Part shown: positions 34,109 to 42,812 of the stretch, one piece after another
Numbering within the stretch: the stretch's first letter is position 1
Layout: the number at the start of each line of letters is the position of its first letter
NCBI GenBank assembly: GCA_004558185.1
Contig: SFDP01000005.1
Location: forward strand, 1 to 64,000
Direction: 5' to 3'
DNA: 64,000 bases
Source of the DNA: Lachnospiraceae bacterium
GTDB taxonomy: Bacteria; Bacillota; Clostridia; Lachnospirales; Lachnospiraceae
The notes under the pieces: generated by a model
The model's database searches: none
Seen by the model: the letters and a program-made list of their open reading frames with translations, nothing else
What the model was told of the DNA's origin: nothing
Made by a program: the position numbers and the translations under genes

Positions 34109-34816
34109 CTATTCTGCACTCGCCGCTCCATACACTTTTTCCCAGATATCTGCATTTTGAGCCATAATTTCCTGAAGCTTCTGCATGGTTTTCTCTTCCT
34201 CTTTTCTCAAATCCTGTGTAGCATCTTCAGCCTTCTGATAATATTTATCGATTTCTGCCTCCAGCTCTTCAATTCTGGTCTGATCCTTGATAAGAATTTC
34301 CTTTTCTTTTTCTGTAAGTACCTCAGATTTCTTAATGATTTCGATATAGTCATTCAGTGCTTTCTGCTGATCATTCATGTTATCCCACAGCTTATCCCAC
34401 AACTCACTGTTGGCATCAAAAAGCTCTGCTCTCTCATCGTAGTATTGCTGTGCTTCCTTCAAAATTGTGTTGGTTTTCTTCTCAATTTCAACAGCCAGAC
34501 GTTCAAGCTCCTTATAGTAGGGTGCCAGTGCTTTATCCTCATCGATCAGTCTCTGTTTTTCCTCCTGCGTGAGCATATCCAAATCTTTCACAAAGTCTTC
34601 CATGCTTTGGTTCATTTCTTCCACATTTACAGGATAACTCTCTGTTGCTTCCATTGGATTAATTTTGTCAACCCGATTGGCCGCTCTGCTTTCAAGCTCC
34701 GCAGAGGACTTTTCTGACTTTACGGCTGATGTGAAATTTGCTGCAAATGCACCTGCTGCCGTTATACTCATTACCAATCCTGCTGTTACCAGTCCTGCAA
34801 TCACTCTCTTTTTCAT
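34109..34816 (-). CDS. Secreted helical/coiled-coil protein
   Basis: A 235-residue protein with a signal peptide cleaved after AGAFA and an almost wholly helical, charged mature part. Two related units, LTQEEKQRLIDEDKAL and LTEKEKEILIKDQTRI, suggest an internal duplication. There is no cell-wall anchor. It lies just downstream of a sensor kinase/response regulator pair, so it may be the target or input of that system, comparable in position to Spy/CpxP in other bacteria; this is inference from size, charge and location only. Confidence 0.75.
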   Translation of the reverse strand: MKKRVIAGLVTAGLVMSITAAGAFAANFTSAVKSEKSSAELESRAANRVDKINPMEATESYPVNVEEMNQSMEDFVKDLDMLTQEEKQRLIDEDKALAPYYKELERLAVEIEKKTNTILKEAQQYYDERAELFDANSELWDKLWDNMNDQQKALNDYIEIIKKSEVLTEKEKEILIKDQTRIEELEAEIDKYYQKAEDATQDLRKEEEKTMQKLQEIMAQNADIWEKVYGAASAE

Positions 34817-34973
34817 TATGATATCCCTTCCTTTCCTTTGGAACTAATACAGGCTTTCTCTTTTGCCTGTCTGGCTTTATCATACATGAACATAACTCCA
34901 AAATCTCCCAAAAACTGCAGTTATTCTGCGGCAGGACAGGGATATAATTGTGGCAAAACTGTGGCTAAGTGCT

Positions 34974-36383
34974 TTATTTCCTAAGAGGAATGATCAGGGT
35001 AAACTCTGTCAGACCATCCTCTGAATGAATCTGAATGCTTCCTCCCATTTTTTTTATTACTTCTGCGGTAATGGCAAGGCCAATTCCGGTGTTTCCACCC
35101 TTCCCTTTGTAGAACCGTTCAAAAATATGAGGCTTATCTTCTTCACTGATGCCATGTCCATCATCCGCAATTTTGATTATGATTCGTTTAGAGGTATGTC
35201 CGCATAGGACTCCGATCTTTGTCCTGGCATAACGCAGTGCATTGGAAAGAATATTCATCACGGCTCTTTCCAGCAGCTTATCATCACCATATGCCGGCAG
35301 CTCATCTTCTCCCAGTTCGCTGACTACGGATATTCCTTTTATTTCAGCCTCCTCTTTCGTCTGCAGAATACACAAGGACAGAACCTCTCTCACATCAAAA
35401 GGATGTGGACTGTCCTGCAGCTTATTCATATCCATTTTAGACAAAAACAGGATTTCATCTACCAGGCTCGACATCTTTTCACTGTTTTTTAAAATAATTT
35501 CTGCCGCTGTTTTTTCATCCTCAACTGCATCCAGCATGATCCCTTCTGCATATCCCTGTATTGACATTAACGGTGTCCGCAGCTCATGAGAGGCATTCTG
35601 AAAAAAGCTCTCCTGTTTTTTTTCTGCCTCCTCAACCATTTGAGACATTTGAAAAAGTGCCCTTGCTACCTCATTGAACTCCTGATAGAAAAAACTCACC
35701 TCCTGAGGGAGCTTCTCTTTTCTCTGCGCTTTCTCAATATATTTTTTCAGCTTGCCAAAGGCCAAATTAATTTTTGCGTTGATCAAGAAAACAATAAGCA
35801 GGCCTGCAATGGCCGAAAGGATCATTTGTGCCAGCAGCACAAAGTTCAAAAAACGCAAAAATCCGGCAATTACTGAAATGTCTGTGTATGCCAATACCAC
35901 ATAGCTCTTTGCGGCATCTTCCCGGCCTTTAATAATAAAGAAGTCATCAAACTCTCCCGTATACTGTTTCGTCTGGTAAAAGTAGGTTTTGTTATTAACC
36001 CTTATCTTCCCTTTTTCTGAAGAAAAAAGTCCGCCTTTTTCATATTTTTTCACGATTTCCGTAATCAGCTTCCAGGAATCTTCACTTTCATAGGCTTCAT
36101 CAGGATATATGATCTGATTTTCATTATCCAAAATCAAATGCTCCACATACAAAACATAGGGTGAATCCTGCTCGTAATAGCCCTCATAACCGGTTTCATT
36201 ATAGTAAGCATCCAATATTTCAAACCTATCCTCAATATGCTTCCCCGTAAAACGCAGGATATAACCCTGAATGGAGAAATTGGCAGCAATAAGAATAATG
36301 CTGACGGTAACCAAAACGATCATTACCGGCAGCATAATCAGGCTGTTTTTCAGTTTCTTTTCTTTTTTCAATCTATCCCTCAT
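34974..36383 (-). CDS. Sensor histidine kinase
   Basis: A 469-residue membrane kinase. Membrane helices at about 14-35 and 170-200 enclose an acidic extracellular sensor of about 130 residues. HAMP-like linker, HisKA domain with NASHELRTPLMSIQGYAEGI (phosphorylated His), N-box MNILSNALRYA, and ATP lid DDGHGISEEDKPHIFERFY with GNTGIGLAI follow. All catalytic motifs are intact. It overlaps the response regulator by 11 bases, so both are coupled. The stimulus is unknown; a cell-envelope signal is likely from the class. Confidence 0.92.
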   Translation of the reverse strand: MRDRLKKEKKLKNSLIMLPVMIVLVTVSIILIAANFSIQGYILRFTGKHIEDRFEILDAYYNETGYEGYYEQDSPYVLYVEHLILDNENQIIYPDEAYESEDSWKLITEIVKKYEKGGLFSSEKGKIRVNNKTYFYQTKQYTGEFDDFFIIKGREDAAKSYVVLAYTDISVIAGFLRFLNFVLLAQMILSAIAGLLIVFLINAKINLAFGKLKKYIEKAQRKEKLPQEVSFFYQEFNEVARALFQMSQMVEEAEKKQESFFQNASHELRTPLMSIQGYAEGIMLDAVEDEKTAAEIILKNSEKMSSLVDEILFLSKMDMNKLQDSPHPFDVREVLSLCILQTKEEAEIKGISVVSELGEDELPAYGDDKLLERAVMNILSNALRYARTKIGVLCGHTSKRIIIKIADDGHGISEEDKPHIFERFYKGKGGNTGIGLAITAEVIKKMGGSIQIHSEDGLTEFTLIIPLRK

Positions 36384-37050
36384 TTTTCAGTTTAAAGCCG
36401 AACCCCCATACCGTTTCTATACCTACTGTACTGTTCTTTTCCGATAGCTTTTTTCTCAGCCGTTTAATGGTATCATCCGTTGCTCTGGTTTCCACAAGGC
36501 TGTCATAGCCCCATACGACGTTTAATAATTCCTCTCTGGATATCGCTTTCTTTTCATTAACAATCATATACTGCAGCAGTCTGTACTCCGTATCGGTCAG
36601 CTTAAGCTCATCTCCTTTAAGAAATACGGTTTTCCTCATGGGATACATCGCAATATCACCATAATGAAGCTCCTCCTCTCCCGGCTTTTGCTCCATCCTT
36701 TTTAACATGGCCTTGACCCGCAGAGTAAGCTTCAAGGGGGAAAAGGGCTTGGTAAAATAATCATCACAGCCAACGGTAAAACCCGTAATCAAGTCCGCAT
36801 CGGTATCCCTTGCTGTCAAAATAATGATTGGTACATCTGACACTGCTCTGATTCTGCTGCACAATGACAGTCCGTCTGTTCCCGGCATCATCACATCCAT
36901 AATCAGCAGATCTGCCGGTTTTTGCTCAAAGCACTTGAGCAGATCATCGCCGGTCTCAAATATGCTTACGGCAAAGCCCTCCTTTTCCAGAAAGCATTTT
37001 AAAAGCTGCCTGATATCCTCTTCATCATCTGCTATGTATATTCTTTTCAA
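36373..37050 (-). CDS. OmpR/PhoB-family response regulator
   Basis: A 225-residue regulator with a receiver domain (acidic pocket Asp8/Asp9, phosphorylation site Asp52 in LLIMDVMMPG, Lys in YFTKPFSP) and an OmpR-type winged helix (LKLTDTEYRLLQYMIVNEKKAISREELLNVVWG). The start is TTG at 37050, nine bases after GGGGAG. It partners the kinase downstream and could control the secreted coiled-coil protein gene. Confidence 0.93.
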   Translation of the reverse strand: MKRIYIADDEEDIRQLLKCFLEKEGFAVSIFETGDDLLKCFEQKPADLLIMDVMMPGTDGLSLCSRIRAVSDVPIIILTARDTDADLITGFTVGCDDYFTKPFSPLKLTLRVKAMLKRMEQKPGEEELHYGDIAMYPMRKTVFLKGDELKLTDTEYRLLQYMIVNEKKAISREELLNVVWGYDSLVETRATDDTIKRLRKKLSEKNSTVGIETVWGFGFKLKNEG

Positions 37051-37070
37051 GCGCTGTTTCTCCCCTTCTT

Positions 37071-38435
37071 TTAATCTAAAATTTTTCGTAAGGCAGCAAA
37101 CTTTTTCTCAGTAAAGGGCGGAAATCGAAAACGGTCTGCCAGCAGCCTGTGACTTTGAAAGATACCCTTCTCATGAGAAAATGTACAAAAGCTGTAGTAC
37201 CCATGGTATTTGCCCATCCCGCTGCTCCCTACTCCGCCAAAGGGAAGATTATTGTTAGCCAGGTGCAGGATACAGTCATTGATACAGCCTCCGCCATAAG
37301 AATATTCTCTGATTATTTTTTGGGCAAAGCCCATGTCTTTCGTAAAAATATAACAAGCCAACGGTTTAGGCAAATCCTTTAGCTTGTCTAAAACCGCATC
37401 AATCTGGCTGTACCCGATGACCGGCAGAATCGGACCGAAGATCTCTTCCCTCATGCTTTCACTCTGGAATGTGGCTCTGGGTAAAATGGCTGGCGCAATT
37501 TTCAGATTTATCTCATCCTGCTGTCCTCCAATCACTCCTTCTTCCCGTTCGATCAAGCGCTTAAGCCGCATAAAATGGTGTAGGTTGATGATTCGGGAAT
37601 AGTCGGAATTGGTAAGCGGATTTCCATACAGCAGCTCCACCTGCTCCTTCATGGCTTCTATCAGCGCCTCTCTGATCTCTTCCTCCACCAATACAAAGTC
37701 CGGTGCTACACAGGTCTGCCCTGCATTGATCATCTTACCCCAGACGATCCTTTTGGCTGTCTCCTGTATATTTGCACTTTTTTCTACGATACAGGGACTT
37801 TTTCCTCCCAGCTCCAGAGTGAGGGGAGTGAGATTCTCACTGGCCTGACGCATAATGATGCGTCCTACTCTTGCACTTCCCGTAAAAAAGATATAATCAT
37901 ACCTCTCTCTCATCAGCGCATCATAGGAGGTTCCCTCTTCTACTACATAGAAATAATATGCTTCAAAATTGGTTCGGATCATTCTTTCAATGACATCACT
38001 GGTGTGTCGGCTGTCCCTGGAGGTATTGAGCACAATGCAGTTTCCTGCCGCCATTGCTCCTATAACCGGTGAAAGTGCCAACTGAAAGGGATAATTCCAT
38101 GGAGATAGGATTAATGCCGTTCCATAGGGCTCATGAAGAGTAAAAGATTTTCCTCCAAAAACATTGACAGATGTCTTCTTTTTGTTCGGACGAGTCCATT
38201 TGTCCAGATTTTTGAGTGCAGTCTGAATCTCATCCAAAACCGGAGTTAATTCCATCACATAGGCTTCATATTCGGATCTATTCAAATCCTCCTTAAGAGC
38301 CCGGTAGATCTCAGGCTTATATTCCTCAATAGCCTCTGCCAGCTTAAATAACTGCTTTTTCCGAAATTCAACACTTTTGGTTTCGTTTGTCTGAAAAAAA
38401 TCTCTCTGTGTCTGGATAACTTTACTTAACTGCAT
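37071..38435 (-). CDS. Aldehyde dehydrogenase
   Basis: A 454-residue NAD(P)-dependent aldehyde dehydrogenase of the ALDH3/YwdH-like class. ILSPWNYPFQL binds the cofactor region, LELGGKSP carries the general-base Glu, and NAGQTCVAPDFV carries the catalytic Cys. The C-terminus is normal for the class. The start at 38435 follows AAGGAAG; a 28-codon upstream extension is rejected. It probably detoxifies aldehydes or makes carboxylic acids; the substrate is unknown. Confidence 0.92.
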   Translation of the reverse strand: MQLSKVIQTQRDFFQTNETKSVEFRKKQLFKLAEAIEEYKPEIYRALKEDLNRSEYEAYVMELTPVLDEIQTALKNLDKWTRPNKKKTSVNVFGGKSFTLHEPYGTALILSPWNYPFQLALSPVIGAMAAGNCIVLNTSRDSRHTSDVIERMIRTNFEAYYFYVVEEGTSYDALMRERYDYIFFTGSARVGRIIMRQASENLTPLTLELGGKSPCIVEKSANIQETAKRIVWGKMINAGQTCVAPDFVLVEEEIREALIEAMKEQVELLYGNPLTNSDYSRIINLHHFMRLKRLIEREEGVIGGQQDEINLKIAPAILPRATFQSESMREEIFGPILPVIGYSQIDAVLDKLKDLPKPLACYIFTKDMGFAQKIIREYSYGGGCINDCILHLANNNLPFGGVGSSGMGKYHGYYSFCTFSHEKGIFQSHRLLADRFRFPPFTEKKFAALRKILD

Positions 38436-38468
38436 ATCTTCCTTACCCCCTTCCCTGTTATGGTTACC

Positions 38469-38474
38469 ATTATA
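38469..38474 (-). promoter_or_regulatory. -10 box of the aldehyde dehydrogenase gene
   Basis: TATAAT on the minus strand lies 34 bases before the chosen start. No convincing -35 box is seen at the expected distance, so activation by a regulator is possible. Confidence 0.45.
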
Positions 38475-38529
38475 TACCAGTTTGACTTTTTTTGACAGAA
38501 GAAAAAAAAGCGAATACAATAAAACTTGC

Positions 38530-38620
38530 AGCTATTCAGAGCCATGCAAATTTACATTCTGTAAATGACTGCATTCAAACAGAAGTGTAAATTTAGATGG
38601 CGAATGGGGTTCTGAATAGG
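38530..38620. repeat. Family 1 element, short form (1d)
   Basis: A 91-bp element with ends CTATTCAGAGCC / GGGGTTCTGAATAG, in opposite orientation to 1b and 1c. The core matches 1b. It lacks a 47-bp arm: ATGGCGAATGGGG joins directly, exactly as expected from loss between GCGAA repeats. No clear target duplication was found. It lies in the divergent region between the aldehyde dehydrogenase and phosphatase genes. Confidence 0.82.
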
Positions 38621-38652
38621 CTAAACCTTAAAAAGGAGGATATGGAATTTTT

Positions 38653-39282
38653 ATGGAAATTTATATGGTTCGCCATGGAGAGACCCAATGGAATAAAGAA
38701 AAAAGATTACAGGGGAGATCCGACATTCCTCTTAATGAACATGGTATCCGGCTTGCCCAAATTACTGCACAGGCTCTGGAAAGCATTCCCTTTACCCGAA
38801 TTTATACCAGTCCTTTAGGCCGAGCCAGAGAAACGGCTCGCATCCTTCTGTATCATCGTTCCCTGGATATTATCGAAGATGATCGGCTTTTAGAAATGAG
38901 CTTTGGGGAGGGAGAGGGGGAGAGCTTTACTTCTATTCATGCTCATCCCGAAACACCAATGTACAATTTTATTTACCATCCCGAGCATTATCTTCCTCCT
39001 GCCCGGGGAGAGAGCTTTGAACAGCTCTATACCCGGTGCCGTTCTTTTCTTAAAGAAATAATACTTCCTGCAGAAGCCTCCTGTGACTATATGATGATCG
39101 TGGCTCATGGCGCTCTTATTCGGGGCTTGATTCATGCCATTAACGGGCGGCCCACCAAAGACTTCTGGATGACCGCCCATAAAAACTGTTCTGTCACTAT
39201 TGCCTCCTGTATTGATGGCCGCTTACAGCTAAAGGAAGAAGGCAAAATTTACTATACTGAACAGGGAGAAGCTGCCTTTTAA
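38653..39282 (+). CDS. Histidine phosphatase (phosphoglycerate mutase family)
   Basis: A 209-residue enzyme with MVRHGETQWNKEKRLQGRSDIPLN at the N-terminus (catalytic His in RHG), LGRARETARIL, EMSFGEGEG as acid-containing segment and VAHGALIRG with the second His. Members dephosphorylate sugar phosphates or nucleotides, for example alpha-ribazole phosphate; the substrate here is unknown. AGGAGG lies 13 bases before the ATG, somewhat far. It ends overlapping by four bases the convergent antiporter operon. Confidence 0.9.
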   Translation: MEIYMVRHGETQWNKEKRLQGRSDIPLNEHGIRLAQITAQALESIPFTRIYTSPLGRARETARILLYHRSLDIIEDDRLLEMSFGEGEGESFTSIHAHPETPMYNFIYHPEHYLPPARGESFEQLYTRCRSFLKEIILPAEASCDYMMIVAHGALIRGLIHAINGRPTKDFWMTAHKNCSVTIASCIDGRLQLKEEGKIYYTEQGEAAF

Positions 39283-41195
39283 AACTGAATCAGCAGATAG
39301 ATCAAAACCACTACAAGCCCTGCCAGACTCATAAACAAGCCGAAGGAAAGGCTTCGGCCAATAATGGTATTATTTTCCGAAAAGGCTTCATACAGCATCG
39401 ACAGTCTGTGTTCCTGACTCTCCTCTTTCTGATTATCTATCCACACCGTTTTATTCATTCCGTGGATAACCATATCCAGAAAATGGCCTACATAATGGGT
39501 GAGCAGGTTTCCTTCCTCCAATTCATGCGGCAGCGGACTGTCCCGATAAAGCGTCTTTCTCAATATCACCACCATTCCATCCGTAAATCTGTCCAGAATC
39601 CGGCAGACAAGTGTGCAGATAAATGGAATAGCCTGCAGAAGCAAAGGGCGGTAAAGCAAGTTTTCCAGATCCAGCCCGGCCGGCCATACATTGATATAAC
39701 TGTCCTCCTTCATCATTCCCCTGCGAACTGCCAGCAGGTAGAGTAAAGCACCTATTCCAAGGGAAATGATCGCACCCCTGAGATTGGTAAGAGAAAAATA
39801 AGGTATATCCAAAGTATGGGCTGCTCCTTTGGCACCTACAGAAAAAATGGCCAGCCTTTCCATGGTAAGCCCCGGAAGGCAGCCCATGAGGGGAAGAAGC
39901 CCTGCTGCCAGGGCTACGCAGGCCGCACTGGACTTCTTCCAATATGCTCTTTTTTTCTCATCTTGCTTCAATACCTTCTCCTGTCTGCTTTCTTCTACAA
40001 AAACAGCCACATAGAGCTTAAGCATATACGCACAGGTCAATCCTCCGCTGATCAAAAAAACCCATTCTATGATTTTAATTGCCGCAGGGCCAAAAACAGT
40101 GACCGCAACCGTTCCTTCTAAAAGCAAATGGTAATATTCCAAAAGACCTTCATGAAGAAGGGTCTTGCTGATATACCCACTCCACAGGGGAACCCCTGCG
40201 ATTCCCAAAGCTGCCATCAGAAAACTAAACTTCAGCAATGGCTTATTCCGGCCAAAGCCTCTGATTTCATTCAGATTCAGGCGATGTGTATTCATATATA
40301 CCGTTCCTGCTGCCAGAAACAAAACCAGCTTAAATAAGGAATGATTCATCATGTGCAAAATTGCCCCGCTAAGTGCAATCTGTCCATGCTCACCCAGAAG
40401 CACCCAGGTTCCGATTCCTACCAGAATAAATCCAATCTGTGACATAGAGGAACAGGCAAGAGTCCGTTTTAGATCCACACTGCACAGAGCCAGAACGGCT
40501 CCCCACACCATGGTAATTACTCCCAGACTCAATATCAGGCTTCCCCAGGCTCCGTCTTCCATAAAGATTTCTCCGGTAAGGATAAGGATGCCAAATATAC
40601 CCGTTTTCGTCAGCACTCCGGAAAGGAGGGCTGAGGCCGGTGCCGGTGCTACCGGATGCGCCTTAGGCAGCCAGATATGCAGAGGAACCACTCCTGCTTT
40701 GGCTCCAAAACCAAACAGTATACAGCCTCCGGCAAGATACAGCCTGGTATCACCCAAATAGGGCTGACAAGCCTCATACAGCCCTCCGATTTCCAGTGTA
40801 GAAGTCAGATCATAAAGCAAAAACAGCCCCATCAGCATGACCATCCCTCCCAAAATCGCTATGGCCAGATAAGTGCCTGCTGCCTGTAAGGCTTCTTTAC
40901 TTTCTTCCTGAGCCACCCACACATAGGAGGTGAAAGACATCAACTCAAAGCACAAAAATAAGGTCAGCAGATCGGCGGATAAAAATACCCCTACAGTGGC
41001 TATATAGGTTGCCAATGTAAAAAAGTAGTATCTTACCCGATGCTTTTCATTCTCCATATACTCCGTAGAAAAAATAAGGCATTCTGCCCACATAAAGGTA
41101 GTGATCACCAGATAAAGCAATCTAAAACCGCTCAGTGTAAAAGAAATACCCAGACCACCTATCTGAGGAATATCATATTGCCAGATTGTACTCAT
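39279..41195 (-). CDS. Large antiporter-like subunit, NuoL/MrpA/HyfB type
   Basis: A 638-residue proton- or sodium-translocating membrane protein with about 14-16 helices. The conserved Glu is in LFLCFELMSF and the conserved Lys in GFGAKAGVVPLHIWLPKAHPVAPAPASALLSG, so the ion path looks intact. A C-terminal extension (from about residue 480) has further helices and a charged stretch, like HyfB/HycC or MbhH-type subunits. The start at 41195 follows the 30-bp leader element containing GAGAGG; the frame extends four codons upstream through that site. It is the last gene of the Mrp-like operon. Confidence 0.85.
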   Translation of the reverse strand: MSTIWQYDIPQIGGLGISFTLSGFRLLYLVITTFMWAECLIFSTEYMENEKHRVRYYFFTLATYIATVGVFLSADLLTLFLCFELMSFTSYVWVAQEESKEALQAAGTYLAIAILGGMVMLMGLFLLYDLTSTLEIGGLYEACQPYLGDTRLYLAGGCILFGFGAKAGVVPLHIWLPKAHPVAPAPASALLSGVLTKTGIFGILILTGEIFMEDGAWGSLILSLGVITMVWGAVLALCSVDLKRTLACSSMSQIGFILVGIGTWVLLGEHGQIALSGAILHMMNHSLFKLVLFLAAGTVYMNTHRLNLNEIRGFGRNKPLLKFSFLMAALGIAGVPLWSGYISKTLLHEGLLEYYHLLLEGTVAVTVFGPAAIKIIEWVFLISGGLTCAYMLKLYVAVFVEESRQEKVLKQDEKKRAYWKKSSAACVALAAGLLPLMGCLPGLTMERLAIFSVGAKGAAHTLDIPYFSLTNLRGAIISLGIGALLYLLAVRRGMMKEDSYINVWPAGLDLENLLYRPLLLQAIPFICTLVCRILDRFTDGMVVILRKTLYRDSPLPHELEEGNLLTHYVGHFLDMVIHGMNKTVWIDNQKEESQEHRLSMLYEAFSENNTIIGRSLSFGLFMSLAGLVVVLIYLLIQF

Positions 41196-41225
41196 CTTAC
41201 CTCTCATTCTGCTGCTTTGGCAGCG
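41196..41225 (-). promoter_or_regulatory. Hairpin/RBS leader element, copy 3
   Basis: On the minus strand GCTGCCAAAGCAGC (a hairpin) is followed by AGAATGAGAGGTAAG and the start codon. The same GCAGCAGAATGAGAGGTAA occurs before 42734 and 52666. Confidence 0.75.
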
Positions 41226-41267
41226 TTTTGTCGTAAAGTTCAGTAGGAAAACAGTTAAGGTATTCTA

Positions 41268-42734
41268 CTAATGATAAAGTGCCAGCAAAAATTCGGTCAG
41301 CTTTGTGGAAAACAATCCTGCTCCCATAATAAAAACAGCAATAATCACTAAAGGAAGCACCATTTGCCAACCGGGATCTTTAACTCCTTCCAGCATTGCC
41401 TGGGGACTGTCCTCAGTAGGAAAATACCCTCTGACAACCATAGGCAGCATATAAATTGCCGTTAAAAAAGCAGAGATCAGCAGAATAGCCAGTCCCGCCA
41501 AGGCCATGGGATTTTTGCTTTCCACTGCTGCCCTGGCCAGATTCCATTTGCTGATAAAGCCTGCTGTCATAGGTACTCCCATAAGCCCCAATGCAGATAT
41601 GGTGAGGGCTGCAAAAACCACCGGCATCTTCTGTCCCAAGCCGTCCAGTTCATAAACGTAGCTTTTTTTACTTTGATGGATAATTGCTCCGGCACAGAAG
41701 AAGGCTTCGATCTTCATGATTCCATGACTGATCATATGGGTAAGAGCTCCCAGCATTCCCTGAGGAGTCATCATTACTACTCCCAATAAAATATAGGACA
41801 GATTGGCTATGGTGGAGTAGGCCAAGCGTCTTTTCATGTGAGTTTCCTTTACCGCTCGTGAGCTTCCGTAAAAAATCGTAAGAATAACCACTGCCATGAC
41901 CAGACTTTGTGCCCAGGTTCCCTTTAAAAAATCTGCTCCAAAGCTGTAATGGGTAATGCGGATGATTGCAAAAGCCCCTGCCTTTACTACGGCTACTGCG
42001 TGTAAAAGTGCAGTTACCGGTGTAGGCGCCACACCTGCCTGAGGAAGCCAGGAATTAAACGGGCAGATGGCTGCTTTTACCCCAAAGCCTAAAAAGGCGA
42101 TGACATAAACCAGTAAAAGAACGTCTGCCTTTGGGGCCACCTTGTCCATATCCAGTACTCCTCCGAGCTGAAAATTCGCCGTTGTTCCATAGGAAATGAC
42201 AAAAATCAGCCCAATAAAGGCAAAGGCTGCGCCGCCCAAGGAATAATACAGGTATTTTCTGCTTGCCAGAACTGCTTCTCTGGTCATGGAATGCAGTACC
42301 AAAGGTACCGTTGTCAAAGTCAACAGCTCATAGAAGAAGTACATGGTCAGCAAATCCTCTGCAAAGGCTATTCCCAAAGTAATTCCATAGGTTACAGTAT
42401 AAAACATATAGAAGGCATCCTGTCTTTTTTCCTCCTTCATATAGGCAAATGCGTAAAGTGTTGCCAAAGGCCAGAGGACTGCCACCAGTCCCCCAAAAAC
42501 AGCCGACATCCCGTCCATCTTCAGGGAAAGAGAGAGCTTCTGCACAAAATTGACGATTTCAAACCTTCCCGCAGGTGGATCAATGATCAAGCAGGCTACC
42601 AGAATACTGTTAATCAGTACGAGTCCTTCTATATAGATATGCTTGATCCTTCTGTTTTTTATAGGCAGAACGGGAATACTTATTCCCCCAAGGACAGGGA
42701 TTAAAATAATTAAAATCAAGACCCATTCTTTCAT
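41268..42734 (-). CDS. MrpD/NuoN-like antiporter subunit (third)
   Basis: A 488-residue membrane protein with about 14 helices. The key Glu is in MYFFYELLTLTTVPLVL and the key Lys in GFGVKAAICPFNSWLPQAG. It belongs to the proton-conducting antiporter family shared by Mrp, complex I and membrane-bound hydrogenases. It lies between two other antiporter modules in the operon and begins right after a copy of the 30-bp leader element. It may be a separate ion channel module in one large complex. Confidence 0.87.
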   Translation of the reverse strand: MKEWVLILIILIPVLGGISIPVLPIKNRRIKHIYIEGLVLINSILVACLIIDPPAGRFEIVNFVQKLSLSLKMDGMSAVFGGLVAVLWPLATLYAFAYMKEEKRQDAFYMFYTVTYGITLGIAFAEDLLTMYFFYELLTLTTVPLVLHSMTREAVLASRKYLYYSLGGAAFAFIGLIFVISYGTTANFQLGGVLDMDKVAPKADVLLLVYVIAFLGFGVKAAICPFNSWLPQAGVAPTPVTALLHAVAVVKAGAFAIIRITHYSFGADFLKGTWAQSLVMAVVILTIFYGSSRAVKETHMKRRLAYSTIANLSYILLGVVMMTPQGMLGALTHMISHGIMKIEAFFCAGAIIHQSKKSYVYELDGLGQKMPVVFAALTISALGLMGVPMTAGFISKWNLARAAVESKNPMALAGLAILLISAFLTAIYMLPMVVRGYFPTEDSPQAMLEGVKDPGWQMVLPLVIIAVFIMGAGLFSTKLTEFLLALYH

Positions 42735-42765
42735 TTTTACCTCTCATTCTGCTGCTTTAACAGCA
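42735..42765 (-). promoter_or_regulatory. Hairpin/RBS leader element, copy 2
   Basis: On the minus strand GCTGTTAAAGCAGC is followed by AGAATGAGAGGTAAAA and the start codon. The stem has one less pair than the other copies. Confidence 0.75.
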
Positions 42766-42812
42766 TTTTAATCACAGGATTTTATGTGCCGATACAAATC
42801 TCGGGGTTTCTT

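Noticed and set aside
38597..38818. 73-codon plus-strand frame at the start of the phosphatase gene
   Set aside because: It begins within a family 1 element and runs out of frame through the true phosphatase gene, which has the RHG motif.
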